Assembly: GCA_028281495.1 (NCBI GenBank)
Contig: JANQJU010000027.1
Span: 1 to 64,000, forward strand
DNA length: 64,000 nt
Direction: 5' to 3'
From: SAR324 cluster bacterium
GTDB taxonomy: Bacteria; SAR324; NAC60-12
Below, one piece after another: positions 61,293-64,000 of the stretch. Position 1 is the first letter of the stretch. Every line of letters begins with the position of its first letter. The translations under genes were made by a program, and so were the position numbers. The notes beneath the pieces were generated by a model. The model was not told where the DNA came from, made no database searches, and saw only the letters and a program-made list of their open reading frames with translations.

Positions 61293-62278
61293 GACTGGCA
61301 CTCGATACCACTTTTGATGACACCTCCATCGCGATTTTGCGCAACCACCGCGAGATTCTCGCCAATTTTACGCTGTCTCAGTTTGCGGATCATGAAGAAT
61401 TTGGCGGCGTGGTTCCCGAGCGAGCCTCGCGGAAACATCTGGAAGTCTCTCATTTCCTGATTCAGCAGGCTTTGGACGAAGCCAAGCTCGAATTCAACGA
61501 TCTCGATTGGGTTGCCGTTTCCAACGTTCCCGGCCTGTTGGGAGCGATCTTAGTGGGACTCTCTATTGCAAAATCGATTGCTTATCTGTTGGAGGTTCCA
61601 TTGATTGGAATCAATCACATTGAATCGCATCCCTATGCGAATATTCTCGAACATGGAGAATTTCCCTTTCCCATTGTCCATTTGGTGGCGGCCGGAGGAC
61701 ACACCTTGTTGATCTATCAAAAACATCATTTTGAATGGGAAATCATCGGACGCAGTGTGGACGATGCCGCCGGAGAATGTGTGGATAAAGTGGCCAAACT
61801 GTTTGGTTTTCCCATGCCTGGTGGCAAGATGGTGGATCAAGCGGCAATGCAGCACGATCCAGGACCGTATGAATTCCCTCGTCCCATGTTGAATGATCCA
61901 GGATTGGATTTTTCGTTTAGCGGACTCAAAACTTCACTGAAATACTTCCACAACGACATGCCTTCCGATCTCGATCCCGGTCCCGTGCTCTCGGCTTTTT
62001 TTGAAAGCATCACCGATGTTTTGGTCCAAAAAACATTACGTGCTGCAAAGCAAAGAAAGGTGTCCGCCATTACCGTATCCGGAGGATTGGCCGCTAGCAA
62101 ACGACTGCGAACTTGTTTCGAAAAAGCCTGCCGCGATCAAGGATTGGCTTTGTTTTATCCTCGGCCTCAATTGTGTACCGACAATGCCGCCATGGTGGCG
62201 TGTTTGGCTTCGTATTACTTTGAAGCCGGACGGTGGGATGATTATCGCTTGGAAGGTTACCCGAATTTGCCGCATTAG
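61280..62278 (+). CDS. tsaD: tRNA N6-adenosine threonylcarbamoyltransferase TsaD
   Basis: TsaD transfers the threonylcarbamoyl group from TC-AMP to A37 of tRNA. The 332 residues match the family: N-terminal LGLALDTTFDDTSIAIL, FGGVVPERASRKHLE, and AILVGLSIAKSIAYLLEVPLIGINHIESHPYANIL. That last block supplies the metal-binding His-x-x-x-His (INHIESH). Next are GGHTLLIYQ, GRSVDDAAGECVDKVAKLFG, ITVSGGLAASKRLR and CTDNAAMVACLA with the catalytic Asp. It is the last gene of the tsaE-B-D operon. Confidence 0.97.
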   Translation: METLGLALDTTFDDTSIAILRNHREILANFTLSQFADHEEFGGVVPERASRKHLEVSHFLIQQALDEAKLEFNDLDWVAVSNVPGLLGAILVGLSIAKSIAYLLEVPLIGINHIESHPYANILEHGEFPFPIVHLVAAGGHTLLIYQKHHFEWEIIGRSVDDAAGECVDKVAKLFGFPMPGGKMVDQAAMQHDPGPYEFPRPMLNDPGLDFSFSGLKTSLKYFHNDMPSDLDPGPVLSAFFESITDVLVQKTLRAAKQRKVSAITVSGGLAASKRLRTCFEKACRDQGLALFYPRPQLCTDNAAMVACLASYYFEAGRWDDYRLEGYPNLPH

Positions 62279-62284
62279 ATCCTA

Positions 62285-62506
62285 TTACTTCCATTTCAAC
62301 CACTCGGCCCAAACTTCTTTCCCTTCCACGACAACACCAATGCCCACAATTTGTAAAACACCCGCTTCTCTCAATTGAGACGCATCATGCTTTTCTTGAA
62401 TTTGTTTCAGGACGTTTCTCGGATTCGCCGTTCGTAAATACTCAAATGGTATACGATACCAATCCAAGAACTCTGTGTCCTTCCGGTGAGTGAGCATTTT
62501 AAACAC
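62285..62506 (-). CDS. small hypothetical protein
   Basis: A 73-codon frame starting at a GTG (an ATG lies three codons on) with AGGG 9 nt upstream encodes a basic, partly helical product ending VLQIVGIGVVVEGKEVWAEWLKWK. The C-terminal strands look protein-like and the frame fills the gap between tsaD and the next minus-strand gene. No family is recognised and the call is tentative. Confidence 0.35.
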   Translation of the reverse strand: MFKMLTHRKDTEFLDWYRIPFEYLRTANPRNVLKQIQEKHDASQLREAGVLQIVGIGVVVEGKEVWAEWLKWK

Positions 62507-62750
62507 AACCAGATGCCCTGCCCATCAAACCCCAACAGCTTTAAGTCCGTTTCCTCCCCGTAAAAACGACTAAACTAGGTGCTCCAACTCCAGCGGTTCC
62601 TAAACACTGCCATACAGCCGCAGGCAGGCTCCAGCGTAGCAATTCCACCCGCTCACAAACAATCCACGACCCGATGAAAAAGCCAAGGAAGACCAAGGTA
62701 CCGATGCCGGTACCCTCGTGAAGGATGAAACAAATTTTGAAATAGGAACC

Positions 62751-64000
62751 TCAATCTGGATTGTAACAAAACAAATATTCGAAGGAGAAATCTGAATCTT
62801 CAAAGGTTTGGTACTCTTTCCAATGGGTCCCATCGTACTTCCATACCACATTACCATATTCGTCATTCGACCCCGCAGCGACAGCCAAATCATCACTCGC
62901 CACCCAAAGCGCTGTAATGTTCCCTGGGGTGGAAAAGCACTCTTCCCAGTTGGTTGCCCCCGACGAAACTGTGGATTTCACAATTTGACTTCCCTCAATA
63001 GCAGATGTCATAACAGCCCAGATTTTGTCTCCAGAAGACCCCATAATCGCGATACCGTTTCCACCGTCCTTATCGAATTCATAGACTTGCTCAAGTGTAT
63101 CTTTCTCTTGCGAAACGACGATTTGGCCTATCGATCCAGCTTCACCACGAGACTTAAATCCTGCTGCACAAAAAATCCCCTGCCCTGTCCAAACGCCGTT
63201 CCAACCGTCGTCTGTGGTTTGTGGAAAAATTATCCATTCATCATTACCGAAGGGGTTGAAATTACCATAAGCAGCCAACACGGACTCAGAGCCTTCCCCC
63301 TGATCACACACTCCAATCAACGCAGACGTTTCTGGATCGAAAGAAAGGCTTTTCATTCGATAGTTGGTGTATGGAAATTGAGAGGAAACAATACCCAACG
63401 AACCTTTATCAAAGGTGTGTAGGTGGGTATTATTGCCTTCTTCCGAATACACGGGGTTGTAGTTTGTCCAAACTGCATGATCTGGACGACCCGAAATTCC
63501 GCCTGCATTAAAGGATTGGGTTCCCTCTGAAACAGTTGTGAAGCCATCCCAGCCAAACTGGATGACTTGGGGGAGACCACTGTTCGGTTGAAGGCTTAGG
63601 TATAGATTTGCCAAGCTGTCTCCGGCCCACCCACGAACCGGCAGAAATGAATTTTTCTGGGTAGGAAATTTAAGTGGAGTGAACGAAGGACCTAGAATAT
63701 GCACCACTCCGCTGTCGGTACAGCCTGCCACATAAGGTTGTTGAGCGGAGATGATCGCTTGAGATTGATGTCGCTCTTGCCCTTCAATCATGACTGTCAC
63801 CACATAGGTTTTCAGCTTAGGTAGGGTAAGCACCTCTTCGAATTCCCAAAGATTGGGATCATAGGCATTGACTTTTTTCATCAGCTTTTTTTCGATATTC
63901 GCTGTGGGACTGACACTCATGTCGCTCTGGTTATAGAATTTGACGTTCCAAGTGAGTTGAACGCTTCCGTGAGCAATGGGCTTGGTGGGCAAAAAAACCA
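62751..64000 (-). CDS. large beta-propeller-like protein, C-terminal part (5' end outside window)
   Basis: The frame is open to the right edge (VF precede the first possible start, a TTG at 63992), so the gene is truncated by the window. About 415 residues are visible. After a fibronectin-like first segment (GSVQLTWNVKFYNQSD...YVVTVMIEG) come recurring strands of propeller type: GWAGDSLANLYLSL, FGWDGFTTVSEG, GVWTGQGIFCAAG, VVWKYDGTHWKEY. The 'W.G....W' and 'G..W..V' pattern suggests WD/kelch-like blades without a clear family. It may be exported, but the N-terminus is not visible. It is not adjacent to other exported genes here. Confidence 0.65.
   Translation of the reverse strand, partial: VFLPTKPIAHGSVQLTWNVKFYNQSDMSVSPTANIEKKLMKKVNAYDPNLWEFEEVLTLPKLKTYVVTVMIEGQERHQSQAIISAQQPYVAGCTDSGVVHILGPSFTPLKFPTQKNSFLPVRGWAGDSLANLYLSLQPNSGLPQVIQFGWDGFTTVSEGTQSFNAGGISGRPDHAVWTNYNPVYSEEGNNTHLHTFDKGSLGIVSSQFPYTNYRMKSLSFDPETSALIGVCDQGEGSESVLAAYGNFNPFGNDEWIIFPQTTDDGWNGVWTGQGIFCAAGFKSRGEAGSIGQIVVSQEKDTLEQVYEFDKDGGNGIAIMGSSGDKIWAVMTSAIEGSQIVKSTVSSGATNWEECFSTPGNITALWVASDDLAVAAGSNDEYGNVVWKYDGTHWKEYQTFEDSDFSFEYLFCYNPD

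Noticed and set aside
1..64000. tRNA, rRNA or other structured RNA genes
   Set aside because: I scanned the gene-free stretches for T-loop and anticodon-arm signatures and saw none that folded into a tRNA; no rRNA sequence was recognised.

Overview
The window looks like chromosomal DNA of a Gram-negative bacterium. It encodes outer-membrane and periplasmic proteins, a family 9 (heptosyltransferase-type) glycosyltransferase, a TRAP transporter and Tat/Sec signal peptides. GC content is moderate, genes are densely packed, and operon neighbours often overlap by 4 bp (ATGA). The mix of SpoIIE/STAS/RsbW-type partner switching, TRAP uptake and very large exported CARDB/Ig-like proteins suggests a proteobacterial or delta/SAR324-like lineage. 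That placement is inference, and no rRNA or other marker gene is present to fix it. I saw no tRNA, rRNA, CRISPR array or intact insertion sequence.

Layout. 1-1.7 kb is a decayed edge: the 3' end of an Rpn-type gene, an ISAs1-like transposase remnant, a cold-shock protein gene and a frameshifted lipoprotein gene. 1.8-9.0 kb holds an amidohydrolase, a small exported protein, a membrane histidine kinase with an in-frame 15-bp tandem repeat, and a 1099-residue protein joining an EndoQ/PHP-like nuclease to a UvrD helicase. 9.2-11.0 kb has a shikimate-kinase-like gene overlapping a GT-C membrane glycosyltransferase gene. 11.1-20.8 kb is a minus-strand run of four exported proteins: a lipocalin-sized protein, a 978-aa CARDB protein, a 1734-aa Ig-like/CARDB protein and a tail-collar-domain protein. 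21.3-26.5 kb carries a LolD/YbbA-YbbP type ABC pair with a palindromic upstream site, then plsY and a Na+/Ca2+ exchanger gene.

26.7-28.7 kb is a partner-switching module: STAS protein, CNB-SpoIIE phosphatase and a second STAS protein. An RsbW-like kinase gene (37.1 kb) and a HAMP-GAF-SpoIIE phosphatase gene (46.6 kb) lie nearby and may serve the same signalling logic. 29-40 kb includes an outer-membrane barrel, several unrecognised proteins, a family 9 glycosyltransferase, a PmbA/TldD protein, a ModF-like double ABC ATPase, an exported protein made of about 11 copies of an unrecognised F..K..EF..F motif, and SurE. 41-46.5 kb has a proS-proB operon, a membrane-anchored SGNH-type protein whose catalytic blocks appear in permuted order, an orphan HicB-like protein and a DUF3050 protein.

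49.3-52.1 kb is an AcnB-type aconitase in an island of non-coding or decayed DNA, with an IS630 transposase remnant just downstream. 52.3-55.8 kb is a TakP-like TRAP operon with a DUF4174 gene. 56.1-62.3 kb is a plus-strand run starting with AcnA behind a good sigma-70-type promoter, then a divergent alkyladenine-glycosylase-like protein lacking the expected Glu, a DUF374 acyltransferase and tsaE-tsaB-tsaD for the t6A tRNA modification. The window ends inside an unrecognised propeller-like gene.
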